Shown here piece by piece: positions 11,494 to 21,237 of a stretch of DNA of 64,000 bases. A program made the position numbers and the translations under genes. Origin of the DNA: Cycas panzhihuaensis (Eukaryota; Cycadophyta); contig CM041465.1 in the NCBI GenBank assembly GCA_023213395.1, positions 16,492,001 to 16,556,000 on the forward strand, given 5' to 3'. Every line of letters begins with the position of its first letter. Within the stretch, counting starts at the first letter, position 1. The notes below the pieces were generated by a model. That model was given only the letters and a program-made list of their open reading frames with translations, did not search any database and was not told the origin of the DNA.

Positions 11494-12732
11494 TTATTCC
11501 TTTTCATCATAGACCAAATTGCAATTGATTTCTATGGGAGTAGCATAGGGATTATAGTTAGTTATTCTAAATTTTTCTAATAGATCTCTTATATATTTAC
11601 CTTGTGAAATAAATATATATTCATTCTGTTGATTTACTTCCAATCCTAGATAATAATTGAGGAGGCCAAGATCTATCATTTTAAATTCTTTCTCCAATTG
11701 TTCTTTTATATCTACAATTGATTTGTTATCATTTCCCGTCAATATCATGTCATCTACATAGACAACAACAAGAGTAATCTATTCATTCTCCTTTTTTATG
11801 TAAAGACTGAGGTCAGAACTACAATGCTATAAACCATTGTCATATACATGTTGATCTAATTTGGTGTACCAGGCATGAGGAGCTTGCTTCAATCCATACA
11901 ATACCTTTTTTAGTTTGCATACCAAGTGTTCCTGCCCTTTTTTGATATATCCCTCGGGTTGTGTCATATACACATCTTCTTTGAGATCACCATTCAAAAA
12001 AGCACTCTTGACATCCAATTGAAAAACCTTCCAATTATACATTGATTCTAGGGCTATTACAATTCTTACTATGTTTAATTTGGCCATAGGTGAGAAGGTT
12101 TCTTCAAAATCAATTCCAGTTATTTGAGTGTATCCTTTGGCCACTAAGCAAGCCTTATATTTTTTAATTTTTCCATTTGCTCCTTCCTTGATTTTGTATA
12201 CCCATCTACAATTGACCACAGATTTACCTAGAGGAAGTTCTACTAGTTCCCAAGTTTGATTTTTGTTAATTACGCTTATTTCAACATTCATTGCTTCCTT
12301 CCATTGAGATTGGTACTAGGCTTCTTGAAATGATTATGGTTCAACCTTTCTAACTAAATCTTTGAGTCTTTGCCCTCTGGTTCTGTGATCCAATGTATTT
12401 CCTCCATCTTCATTAGTTTTAATAAACCATTTTGGTAACTTTTTCTCATTTTGAAAACTTTGTACAGGTTCCAGATGTGATTCTTCTTCCTGCATTATGT
12501 TTCCTTCACATGAGTCTTCATGATGTGAACAAGATAAAATTTCCTCTGTGGTGATGTCTAAAACCTCTTCTACTGGAATCTCCTTATTTGAATTATTTTC
12601 ATCAATGACTTCTATTTGGACTTGAGAATCCAAGCTTCTTTCATCAAAAACTATATCTCTACTGATGTATATTTTGTTTGTCTTAGGATCAATACATTTA
12701 TAAGCTTTTGAATTTTTACTATATCTAATCAT
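11494..12732 (-). pseudogene. Copia-2 reverse transcriptase domain
   Basis: Reads TWELVELPLGKSVVNCRWVYKIK, YKACLVAKGYTQ, FEETFSPMAKLNIVRIVIAL, FQLDVKSAFLNGDLKEDVYM (first catalytic Asp, in FQLDVKSAF) and KLKKVLYGLKQAPHAWY. The YVDD active site is intact at about 11749-11760, followed by LGLLNYYLGLEV. 12334-12732 is the linker after integrase with the SRDIVFDE box. The frame is broken by stops near 12320, 11820 and 11490. This is the priming and DNA synthesis enzyme of the element and is no longer translatable as one polyprotein. Confidence 0.85.
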
Positions 12733-13664
12733 GATACACTCTATGTTTTTTGCATCTAATTTTGATCTATTTTTATCTAGTATGTGTACATAATCTTAGC
12801 TTCCGAAAACTTTTAATGCATCGACATCAGGTTTTTTACCTATCCATATGTCTTCAGGTGTCATATTCTCCAGAACTCTAGTGGGCCTTATGTTCATAAG
12901 ATGGCAACCTGTATTCACTACTTTTGTTTAGTAAGATTTGGGAACTTACTTTTCGTGCACCATGCTGCGAGCCATTTCCATCAGGGTTCGATTTTTCCTT
13001 TCAGCTACTCTATTAGATTGTGGAGTATAAGGCATGGTGACTTATCTGCAAATTCTAGTTCTTTTAGAAAAAATCAAAAATTCATTGAAAATATATTCTC
13101 CTCCCCCATCAGATCTAATCCATTTGATTTTAGAACCTGATTCAAGTTTAACCTCTACTTTAAATTCCTTAAAGAATTCAAACACTTCTGATTTGTTATG
13201 AAAAAAATATACCCAAACTTTCCTAGTGAAATCATCAATAAATGTCAAAAACTACCTACAACCATTTATTAAAAGTGGTGTAAGTGGTCCACAGAGATAT
13301 GTGTGAATCAATTCTAATTTGTTTTGTGATCTCCATTTACTTTTTTTGAATGGCAACCTATGATGTTTCCCAAGCTAGCACCTTTGCAAATAAAATTTTC
13401 AAAAGATATGTTAGGTAATCTAAGCACCATGTCATTTCTTTTCATTTTTCTTAAGGTTTCTAATGGTAGATATCCATACTTCAATTGCCACATTTTATTA
13501 TCAAAATTTGAACCAGTACAAACTTTTGGATCAAGATAGGGCATTACAGGATCTGTAACAAGTTTATACGGATCATTATTTCTAATCCCTTTGGCAATGA
13601 CTTCCCCATTATTTTTTACATCTATTATTAGACAAAGGTCATTTTCATCAAACACTATTCTCAA
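12733..13664 (-). pseudogene. Copia-2 integrase domain
   Basis: The N-terminal zinc segment at 13314-13664 reads WQLKYGYLPLETLRKMK; both zinc His residues (WHxxxGH in the family) are changed. The core at 13042-13248 keeps TFIDDFTRKVWVYF and IRSDGGGEY, giving two catalytic Asp. A frameshift follows near 13050. The rest (to 12733) is broken but shows the NRTLMEMARSM-like stretch on the minus strand at about 12960. Confidence 0.75.
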
Positions 13665-13679
13665 CCCCTTTTTACTGAG

Positions 13680-13973
13680 TTATGAGATAGACAAGAGATT
13701 CATCTTAAGGTTAGGAACCCATAGCACATTTCTAATTTTCTTTTCATTACCCTGAACGCTAATGGAGATAGTGCCCATTCCTTTAATTTCTAAAGGATGT
13801 CTGTCCCCTAATTCAACTGACTTATGGACATCACAAGGTTTCATATTTTTAGACCAGTCATAACGACTTGTCATGTGTCGAGAAGCTCTTGAATCAATAA
13901 ACCATATATTAGTCTCTTTTAGACTTACTGACAAGGCAAATATGAAGGTTGTTTCTTCTTCATCTTCTTCCAC
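13680..13973 (-). pseudogene. Copia-2 protease domain
   Basis: Reads WFIDSRASRHMT, equivalent to WLIDSGASRHMT of copia aspartic proteases, then the glycine-rich VPNLKMNLLSIS end. The active-site Gly after DS is Arg (DSRAS), which should inactivate the enzyme. Confidence 0.8.
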
Positions 13974-14009
13974 CTGTTCTTAGCTATAGTTTCCTATTGG
14001 TTTGTTCCC

Positions 14010-14900
14010 TCTTTGAATGTCGAATTTTCTCTGAGAATATTAATGTGGGTAGTGTCCTACCTATCCACAATGATAGCATATTTCAAACATTCTGTAGGTA
14101 CTGGCAAAGTGTCTAGGTCTGCCACAATTGAAGCATATCTTGGAATCATGACTTCTTCTGCATCCTCTGTTATCCAGATACCATCCACGACCAAGTGTTC
14201 TAGAATCTGGGATTTGACCTCTTCCTCATGATTGATTTTCTCCTTGAGGTCCCAGATTTAACCTAGAAGCAAATACATCCTCTAGTTCCGTTGAGTCTTT
14301 ATATCATCTATTTCTTTGTTCCTATCTAAGTAATATTCTAGTTAGTTCATTAAGAGTCATTGTATCAATTTGATTACTGTTTGTAATAGTGTTGATAGTT
14401 ATGTCAAAGGTTTTGGGCAGTTTGCTAGCTACCTTGTGAATAAGTTCTGAGTCAGACAAAATTTCTCCAACACTTAACAGATCATTTCTGAGAGAAGTAA
14501 CTTTATGTATAAATTCTGTCACTGTTTCATAATCTCTCATGTATAATTTATATAATTCTTCTTTTAATATAAATATTCAAGCCTTATTCTTTTGGCCAAA
14601 TAAATTTTTAAACATTTCCAATTGCTTGGAGTGGAGGTTAATTTCTCAATGTACACCAGTAAGGAATCTGCTACAAAAAGTTTGAGAATAATAACACCCA
14701 TATTATCCCTTTCTAACTAGCTAAGTAAAGTAGTACTAGCATCATCTAGTCTATTTTTAGTCCCAAGAGCAATATTCCAAGTATTTCAGGCCTTGAGGAG
14801 GGTCTCAATTTTAATTTTCCATATGTGATAGTTTCCTTCTATGAGTTTGTCTTGTTTTAATAGACCAAATAAATGTGAGGCCATAATTAATAAGATAGAA
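14010..14900 (-). pseudogene. Copia-2 Gag with two zinc knuckles
   Basis: The N-terminal part (about 14540-14900) reads NYHIWKIKIETLL and LGTKNRLDDASTTLL, like copia Gag. The middle (14322-14540) reads TVTEFIHKVTSLRNDLLSVGE and ELIHKVASKLPKTFD. The C-terminal part (14040-14150) shows two CCHC-type knuckles, CFNCGRPRHFASTY (last Cys changed to Tyr) and CYHCG.VGHYPH, with a TAG inside the second. Gag packages the element RNA. Confidence 0.75.
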
Positions 14901-15522
14901 GGATTCTAGACAGTTCTGGCTATACAACTGTATAGATTTCCATATGATTTCTATACAAACCCTAAGTGTATAGACTAGGGTAAATGATATCTTAAAATAA
15001 GTGTCTTTCAATCGCCTACCAGGATCTGAAGTCAGTTTTGTCAAATCTATCTACAAACGGGAGAAAATTGGCATCAAATGAAAACACAGGAAACTAGGGT
15101 TAATAAAATTTCTTAACAAATCTCAAGAAAAACCCAAAGAATCTAATTAAACTTAGACAAAATCTCTTAGAGATGAAATTCTAGAGAATTCAAGTCCATA
15201 AATACCTAGATTTATGCTCAGATCTGAAAGAAATTTGATTTTTTCTTTCAAACCCTGCATAGACTGGTAATCGCCTAATTTGGACTCGAAAATGGCTCCT
15301 GATGGCTTCGATGTAGAAGGAAAGATGACAAGCACCTTGAGATCTACTTGCACATCAAATTTTATCTTAATATGATAACTTTAAAAAATTCTCATTTGTA
15401 CGGTTCTGTACTACCCTAATCAGTGTTGGAGAGCCCTCTTAATTTGTTTCCTGAAGACCTTTGACCTTTCCATAGAAATAACCTACTTTTTTCCTTTAGA
15501 ATAAGTAGTTAAGCCTGAACCT
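14901..15522 (-). other. Copia-2 untranslated leader
   Basis: The stretch between primer site and Gag. Apart from the first Gag codons near 14850-14900 I see no coding signal. Confidence 0.4.
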
Positions 15523-15534
15523 ACTCTGATACCA
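15523..15534 (-). other. Primer binding site of Copia-2
   Basis: Minus-strand TGGTATCAGAGT directly after the 5' LTR; complementary to the 3' end of plant initiator-Met tRNA. Confidence 0.9.
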
Positions 15535-15720
15535 TATTGAGATTAGGTTTAGGAGACAAAAAACTAATGAGAGAATGTGATGCCTTTATTGAGAGAATGA
15601 TGTCTTTAAATACATAGAGAATTTGTAACCATTATAACTTGACAGTTAACCTACCTATTAACTAAATAACTGATGCTTATACTAATTACATGATTAGAGG
15701 TAAAACATTACCTCTCAACA
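15535..15720 (-). repeat. 5' LTR of Copia-2
   Basis: TATTGAGATTAGG to CCTCTCAACA; the first G is changed to A compared with the other copy. Confidence 0.9.
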
Positions 15721-15725
15721 TACAT

Positions 15726-17340
15726 CATGTCAAAACCATTCAAACTTTGGTTTACTAAGTGCCTTGGTGGAAATATCAACAACTTGGTCTTAAGTTGGTC
15801 GGTAAATGAGATCTACTTCTCCACTTTGAACATGCTCATAAATGAAGTGATAGTGGACCTCTATATGCTTGGTTCTAATATGGAAAACTAGAATCCTTGT
15901 CATCTTTAGTATACTTTGGTTATCACAATAAAGAGTGATAGGTGAAGTTTGTTGAAGTCCAAGCTTAATAAGAATCCTTCTGATCCAAATCAATTATGTA
16001 GTGGCATGTATAGCTACTTTGCATTCAACTTCAGTGGAGAAAAGGGTAATATTTAGTTGCTTCTTATATCTTCAAGAGATTACAACTAAATTCATGTCAA
16101 AATAGTGTCCTAAAGTTGAATGGTGAGTATTTTGGCAATCTACCTAATAAGTGCCTATATATCCTTTTAGGATAGAATACTCAGTTTGGTTATAATCAAA
16201 AGTCCAAACTGATGTGTGTTATGCATGTATTTGAGAATCCTAGTTGCAATTTTCTAATGGGATGCTTTAGGCTTTGACATATACCTAGAATAGATCATGA
16301 TTATATAAGAGATGTCTGGTTAAGTGTGGATGAGATAGATAAGACTCCCAACTAACTACTAGTACAAGGTGGGATCAAATGGTTTGCCTTGCTTGTCTAG
16401 GTTTAGCTTGGTTCCTATTTTTATGGGAATTATTGTTGGCTTACAATATACCATCTTGAATATTTGTAAGAGTTCATTAGTATATTTTGATTAAGATAGG
16501 AATATATGACCTGGTTCCTACCAAACTTCAATTCTAAGAAAATAATGGAGTAACCCAAGATCTATCATCTTAAAGTTACTTTTCATTTATGACTATAACC
16601 AAGCTATGCCTTTAGTGTTATTACCTATGATTACTAGATCATGCATATACAGTACAATGATGGTGATTAAGTTTTCTCTAACATAAATATGTAAGTCTAG
16701 GTTAGAGGGTGAATGATGGAATCTATACTAAGTGAGGAATGCATCAATCCTTATATACCAGGTACATGGTGCTTACTTTAGTCCATACAAGATTTTCTTA
16801 AGCTTACAAACTAAGTGTTCTTTACCTAGAACAATATAACTAGGAGGTTGCTTTAAGAAAACCTCTTCTATGAGTTCTCCATTAAGGAAAACACTCTTCA
16901 CATCTATTTGGTAGACTATCCAATTAAATTAGGTTATTAGTAATATTACCAAATGAAATGTGGTCATGTTAGCTACCAGTGCAAAGGTCTCATCATAGTC
17001 TACCCCTTCCTATTATTTAAAACCTTTTACAATAATATGAGCTTTGTGATATTTAATGGTACCATATGCATTAAATTTTATTTTATATAGCCATCTACAA
17101 TTAATTAGCTTGTTCCTAAGTGGCAATTCTATTAGCTCCCAAGTTTTATTTTTAAGGATGAAGTTCATCTCTTCGTCCATGGTTACTTTCTACATTTGGT
17201 CTTTAATTGCCTCCTTAAACATGGAAGGCTTAGGGGTTTCTAAGTTGAAAGCCATTAAGGTAAAGTTATTGAAGTATCTCATCTTTGATGGCTTTTTAGT
17301 AACTATGGGAGGAGGAGCATCCTTTAACAATTATTAAACC
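15726..17340 (-). pseudogene. Copia-3 reverse transcriptase and RNase H
   Basis: RNase H at 15790-15993 keeps WIRRILIKLGLQQ, TLYCDNQSILKM, VFHIRTKHIEVHYHFIYE. RT lies at about 16000-17340. The active-site segment at 16638-16649 reads YMHD instead of YVDD, so the first metal-binding Asp is now His. Many stops and frame changes separate the parts, which are clearly older than Copia-2. Confidence 0.75.
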
Positions 17341-17385
17341 CACTTAGGAGGTGGTTGAATACTAGTAGCATTTACCTGAAGGTTA

Positions 17386-18420
17386 TTAACTAAAATATAT
17401 GGATAAGAGGCACTTGCATTTGCTAGAGTCATTAAAACTACTAGGGTTGAAGATGAATCTAGGCGTCAGTGGCTCCATAATTGATACAAGAGGTACTTGA
17501 GGTGCATGAACATCATCTTCTACTATATAGTAAAGTTTTGAGACATCTAGATCCTGAGTATATTCAACAAACATAACATTTTGAATGGTGTAGGCTTGAT
17601 TCCCTATAATATCAAATACCTTATATGCTTTGTAACCAAGTACGTACCCAAGGAAGATGTACTTAAGGCTCTTATCATCTAACTCCTTTTTGTTCTCCTT
17701 TGGAATAAGTTTGTATGTCACACATCTAAATGTTTTCAAATATACAACTATTACTTTAAGTCATATCCAAGCTTCCTCAAGAGTGATATTCCTAATAGTA
17801 ATAGTAGGATAACTATTTATAAGATAGGTAGTTGTTGTGATGTCAACCCAAAATCTTATAACAAGGTTTTCTCTACTCAACATAGCTTTAGATTTATTCA
17901 TTATTATTTGGTTTATTCTCTTGGCTACACCATTCTGTTGAGGTATGAAAGGTGCTAAAAACTAGCATTTGATGCCATTTTATTTAGAGAAATTAGTTAA
18001 TTGATTTGAGATATATTCCCCTCCATTGACTGATCTATGGGTGTTGATGGTTAAACCACTTTCATTTTCTACCTCATCTTTAAACTCCTTGAATTTGTCA
18101 AGGGCTTAATACTTATTCCTTAATAAGTATACCCAAGCTTTCCTAGAATAATCATCTATGAATGTCATGAAAAATAGACTACCATTGAGGGATTGAACTG
18201 ACATAGGCCCACAAATGTTTGAGTGGATTAGCTCTAATGGTTAAAAGGCTCTCCATGCATTCTTAGATAGAAATTTTTCTCTTTGTTATTTTCCCATAAG
18301 GCATGTCTCACAAATGCATTTATGTCTCTTGATTATAGGAAGTCCATGGACCATATGAAACCTAGAAATGAGGTTTAGACTCTACATGTTTAGGTGACCA
18401 AGGCATTGATGCCATTGTTA
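17386..18420 (-). pseudogene. Copia-3 integrase
   Basis: C-terminal part 17386-17739 reads KTFRCVTYKLIPKENKKELDDKSLKYIFLGYVLGYKAYKVFD, the copia integrase tail. Upstream (17750-18200) patches read RKAWVYLLRNKYKALDKFKEF and QNGVAKRINQIIMNKSKAML. The central catalytic segment reads RSVNGGEY, so the second catalytic Asp is Val. Inactive. Confidence 0.75.
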
Positions 18421-18819
18421 GCCTCTGGTAATATTTGAAGTAGATGTCTTATCTGTATAGAAGCATTCACCTCATTCTTGGACACAAGGTTGGTCCTCTA
18501 CCATGATTTCCTTATCCTTGTTAAGTTGGGTACTTATAAGCCTTTGAGAATGATTCTATTGGTGGATTAGTGGCTAGAGGAATATCGTCAAGCTTGTATA
18601 ATCCATTGCCTTCATGTCTTGTTACTAAAAGTTATCCAGTTGTATGATTTACGACGGTGCAGATGTCTTGACTAAAAAGGACATTCAAATTATACTTGTT
18701 AATTTAGTTAATTAAAAGCAAATTCATTTTCATGCCTAGAACTAGGAATATATTATTGATGTGATGCCTTATTTTGGAGTCTTTCAAATCTATTAAGACC
18801 CTTGTTTATTAATTAGATA

Positions 18820-19000
18820 GGTTTCCTCTAACATAGTTTATATGCCAATCGTGTGACGAGTGGTACCTAAGTTAAGTAGTCAGGAGTTATCATCATGTTG
18901 AGATGATAATGCTGCAAATAATAGGTTTTAAGAGGAGGTATCCTAGGTATTTTCCACATGGCCTCCTTGCTGAGTGTTGGGATTAGTCCTTTTATTCTTA
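18820..19000 (-). pseudogene. Copia-3 protease remnant
   Basis: A patch near 18860-18890 (minus) reads WLLNLGTTRH-like residues, equivalent to WLLDSGATRH of copia proteases, so the catalytic Asp-Ser is lost. Stops surround it. Confidence 0.5.
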
Positions 19001-19101
19001 GGTGGGAACCACTTTCTATTTTGTTATCGTTGATTCTAATTGGGTCTTTGGTTCCAATTTTGTTGATAGAATTAGATTAGTTGTTAATATGATGTCCCTC
19101 A

Positions 19102-19378
19102 TTATGGATAGGCAGGGCCTCCTTATTATGAAATAGGGCCTTCTTGCTATGAAATAGGGCCTCCTTGTTGGAAGTAATGGGCTTCTTATTGAAGAATGAG
19201 GCCTCCTTATTATAGATAAGGGGCTCCTTATTAAGAAATTGGGCCTTCTTATTATAGATAAGGGGATCCTTATTGAGGGCATGGTCCTCCTTATTGAAAA
19301 TTATTTCCTCCTTATTGGTAGTTGGATGCTCCTTGTTGATAATATAGGGCTCTTTATTGATAGTACGAGGTTGCTTGT
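19102..19378 (-). repeat. 21-bp tandem repeat encoding seven-residue units
   Basis: About 13 copies of a 21-bp unit, so the frame is kept. The protein unit is roughly [PA]-x-x-x-N-K-E, with units such as PLIYNKE, AQFLNKE, ASFFNKK, PITSNKE, ALFHSKK, ALFHNKE. It lies just after the degenerate zinc knuckle, in the Gag-protease linker of Copia-3. Confidence 0.8.
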
Positions 19379-20130
19379 TGAAAGCTAGGTCTATAAGGTT
19401 ATCCCCTTTGATTTTGTAATATTTGAAGATTAACTTATCTTCTCCTATATTTAATAGTAAGATGGCTAGTTTTTCCATAGTATAAGTAGGTGACATCGGG
19501 TCTACTTTGCTAATTCTTTTTTTATTAAGGTTATGGTGGTTACTAGGGTTGCTAAGGCTATTGACCTTAATGAGAGGAAGTGCTAACTTATTGTGGTTAC
19601 TATTGAATTAGCAGTTGATTTGTCTCCTGTGAGATATCCAAGAAGTCTAATTATTGAGTAAGACTTTGTAGTTGACTATGCTACTAAGTTGGTTATTGTG
19701 TAGTCTTACCTATCTCTAAGTTCTAAGCTATAAATGCAAGGGTTGAGTCAGAGGTAGATCTCACCCCTTATCAATTGAAAATATTTTCTTCTCTTAGTAA
19801 GAGTCCCTCAAAGGTGATATAGTTTATTTTAGTGTAATTATCATGGAGTTTGGAAACAAAACTATTGTATTCTATTAGGAGGATATTAAAAATGTTGGAT
19901 ATAAGGTCATGGTCTGATGGAGGTTCACTAAGGATTATTAGTTAATTTCTAATTATCATAACTTTAATTAGATGAGTAGTAATATTTCTAGTAAAGGGAA
20001 TGGCAAATAGACATGCTTTTAGAGTTAAGGATCTTGACTAATCTTTTATCTCATAGAGAGCATATGGGACGGTCCAAGCTTCATGAGAGGTTTGAGCTAT
20101 TTCTATATTCTGATCCACTTTATATTCTAC

Positions 20131-20135
20131 CACTA
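20131..20135. repeat. Left target-site duplication of Gypsy-B
   Basis: CACTA, repeated at 59482-59486 (CCACTA on both sides). Removing one copy restores the Copia-3 Gag frame. Confidence 0.85.
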
Positions 20136-20170
20136 TGTGTAGGGAAAAGTAGTTGATTTTGCTACTACAA

Positions 20171-20285
20171 CTACTACAAGGCTGCTACGGGACTACTACA
20201 ACTACTATAAGGCTACTACGGGACTGCTACAACTACTATAGGGTTGCTATGGGACTGCTACAACTACTATAGGTCTACTATGGAA
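20171..20285 (+). repeat. 31-bp tandem repeat in the Gypsy-B U3
   Basis: About four units with a period of 30-31 bases, each containing GCTACTACGGGACTGCTAC or close variants. A second, looser array of CGCTAC/CTGCTAC words follows to about 20500. Confidence 0.75.
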
Positions 20286-20510
20286 CCACTACAGAATGCG
20301 GAATGCTACAGCAGTGCAAGAATCGCTATGCAAGGTGTGGTGATCGCTACACGATCAGGCGACTACTACGCATGCAAGAATCGCTACGTAGTGCAACAAC
20401 TGCTATGCAAGGTGTGGTGACTACTACACGACTGCGGATCGCTATACGATCATGCGGTGATCGCTACGCTAATCGCAGAATCGCTACCTAGCTGCTATTC
20501 AGGTAGCAAA

Positions 20511-20539
20511 TGGGTCTGTCTGGGCAGCAGACAGACCCA
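20511..20539. other. Perfect 11-bp hairpin in the Gypsy-B LTR
   Basis: TGGGTCTGTCT and AGACAGACCCA flank a 7-base loop GGGCAGC, about 60 bases before the TATA box. The right LTR has the same hairpin at 59150-59178 with two arm changes. Confidence 0.7.
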
Positions 20540-20597
20540 TGACAGTTACAAGAAATAACTTATTTTAAGGAAACAATTATATAACGTCCACAATTTG

Positions 20598-20606
20598 TAT
20601 ATAAAA
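20598..20606 (+). promoter_or_regulatory. TATA box of the Gypsy-B 5' LTR
   Basis: TATATAAAA, conserved in the 3' LTR as TATATAAAAG (59237-59246). It is the likely start region for element RNA. Confidence 0.65.
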
Positions 20607-21237
20607 TTAGGAACCACAATGTGTAGAACATGATTCAGTTTGCATACATGTAATTGTAATAGTGTTGTGCCACGTGTTAGGCGACCAATCAGATCTTGTT
20701 CTAGAAAGGCCTAGTTGTGAGAAGACCAGACACAGTGCCATGTTTCTGAATGAAAGTAATTCCGGATGATTTTACCCCCAATGTGTGTGTCTTTCTCTTT
20801 GCATTTATGTATGTTATGAGTATGATTGAGGCACACATATATCCGTTCTGTTGCTAGATTTCCTAATGGGAAAGGATGAAAATAAAAAACTAGAGGCCAC
20901 TCATGCCACTTAGGGTTAACTCGTTGAAGAAGACAGAGACGCGGGACAAAAGAAGCTAACGCTAGGACGCGGAGAAGAGCCAGGAAGGCGCGCAAAGACC
21001 TAAGGAGCTAATAGAGAAAAAAATGGTAAAAAAGTGAAGTTGGAAGGGGCGACAAGAGGAAAGTTAGACCCCAGTAGCACCAGTAGAATGTAATAAGGAC
21101 GAGGAGCCCCAAGAAGACACGAGTCAGCCAAAGGAAGAAAAAAGCGACAAAATTTCTGACAGAAAAGAAGAGCCAAATCAAGCGGAAGATAAAGATGCGG
21201 AAGAGAGAGACCTATAACATCTTCAAAATAATCAGGT

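Larger units (their letters stand above)
10618..15720 (-). mobile_element. Copia-2, full-length Ty1/copia element
   Basis: A 5.1-kb element with 185-bp LTRs (TGTTGAGA...TCTCAACA), an initiator-Met primer site and a near-perfect 5-bp target duplication. Minus-strand order is gag, protease, integrase, RT, RNase H, polypurine tract. It is the best preserved copia copy here, with long open stretches broken by TAG codons and a few frameshifts. It sits between the Copia-3 RNase H and the Copia-3 3' end. Confidence 0.9.
19016..20135 (-). pseudogene. Copia-3 Gag, main part, with heptad-repeat tail
   Basis: About 19800-20135 reads EIAQTSHEAW, YEIKD, SRSLTLKACLFAIPF and LLIEYNSFVSKLHD, the copia Gag (UBN2-type) core. 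Its N-terminus continues across Gypsy-B at 59482-59785. At 19400-19440 a former zinc knuckle reads FKYYKIKGDNLIDL, with the Cys and His positions all changed. A tail of seven-residue repeats follows. Stops are scattered. Confidence 0.75.
20136..20839 (+). repeat. 5' LTR of Gypsy-B
   Basis: Starts TGTGTAGGGAAAAG like 58826. U3 is a tandem array rich in CTACTAC and GCTACGGGA, followed by a hairpin, a TATA box and a transcribed part with a TTTCTGAATGAAAG block shared with 59380-59396. The right edge is taken where similarity to 59480 stops (GGCACACA). Confidence 0.85.

Noticed and set aside
20150-20500. Regular CTACTAC repeats as a CRISPR array
   Set aside because: No spacer-repeat alternation, and the array lies inside a plant LTR that is present twice.
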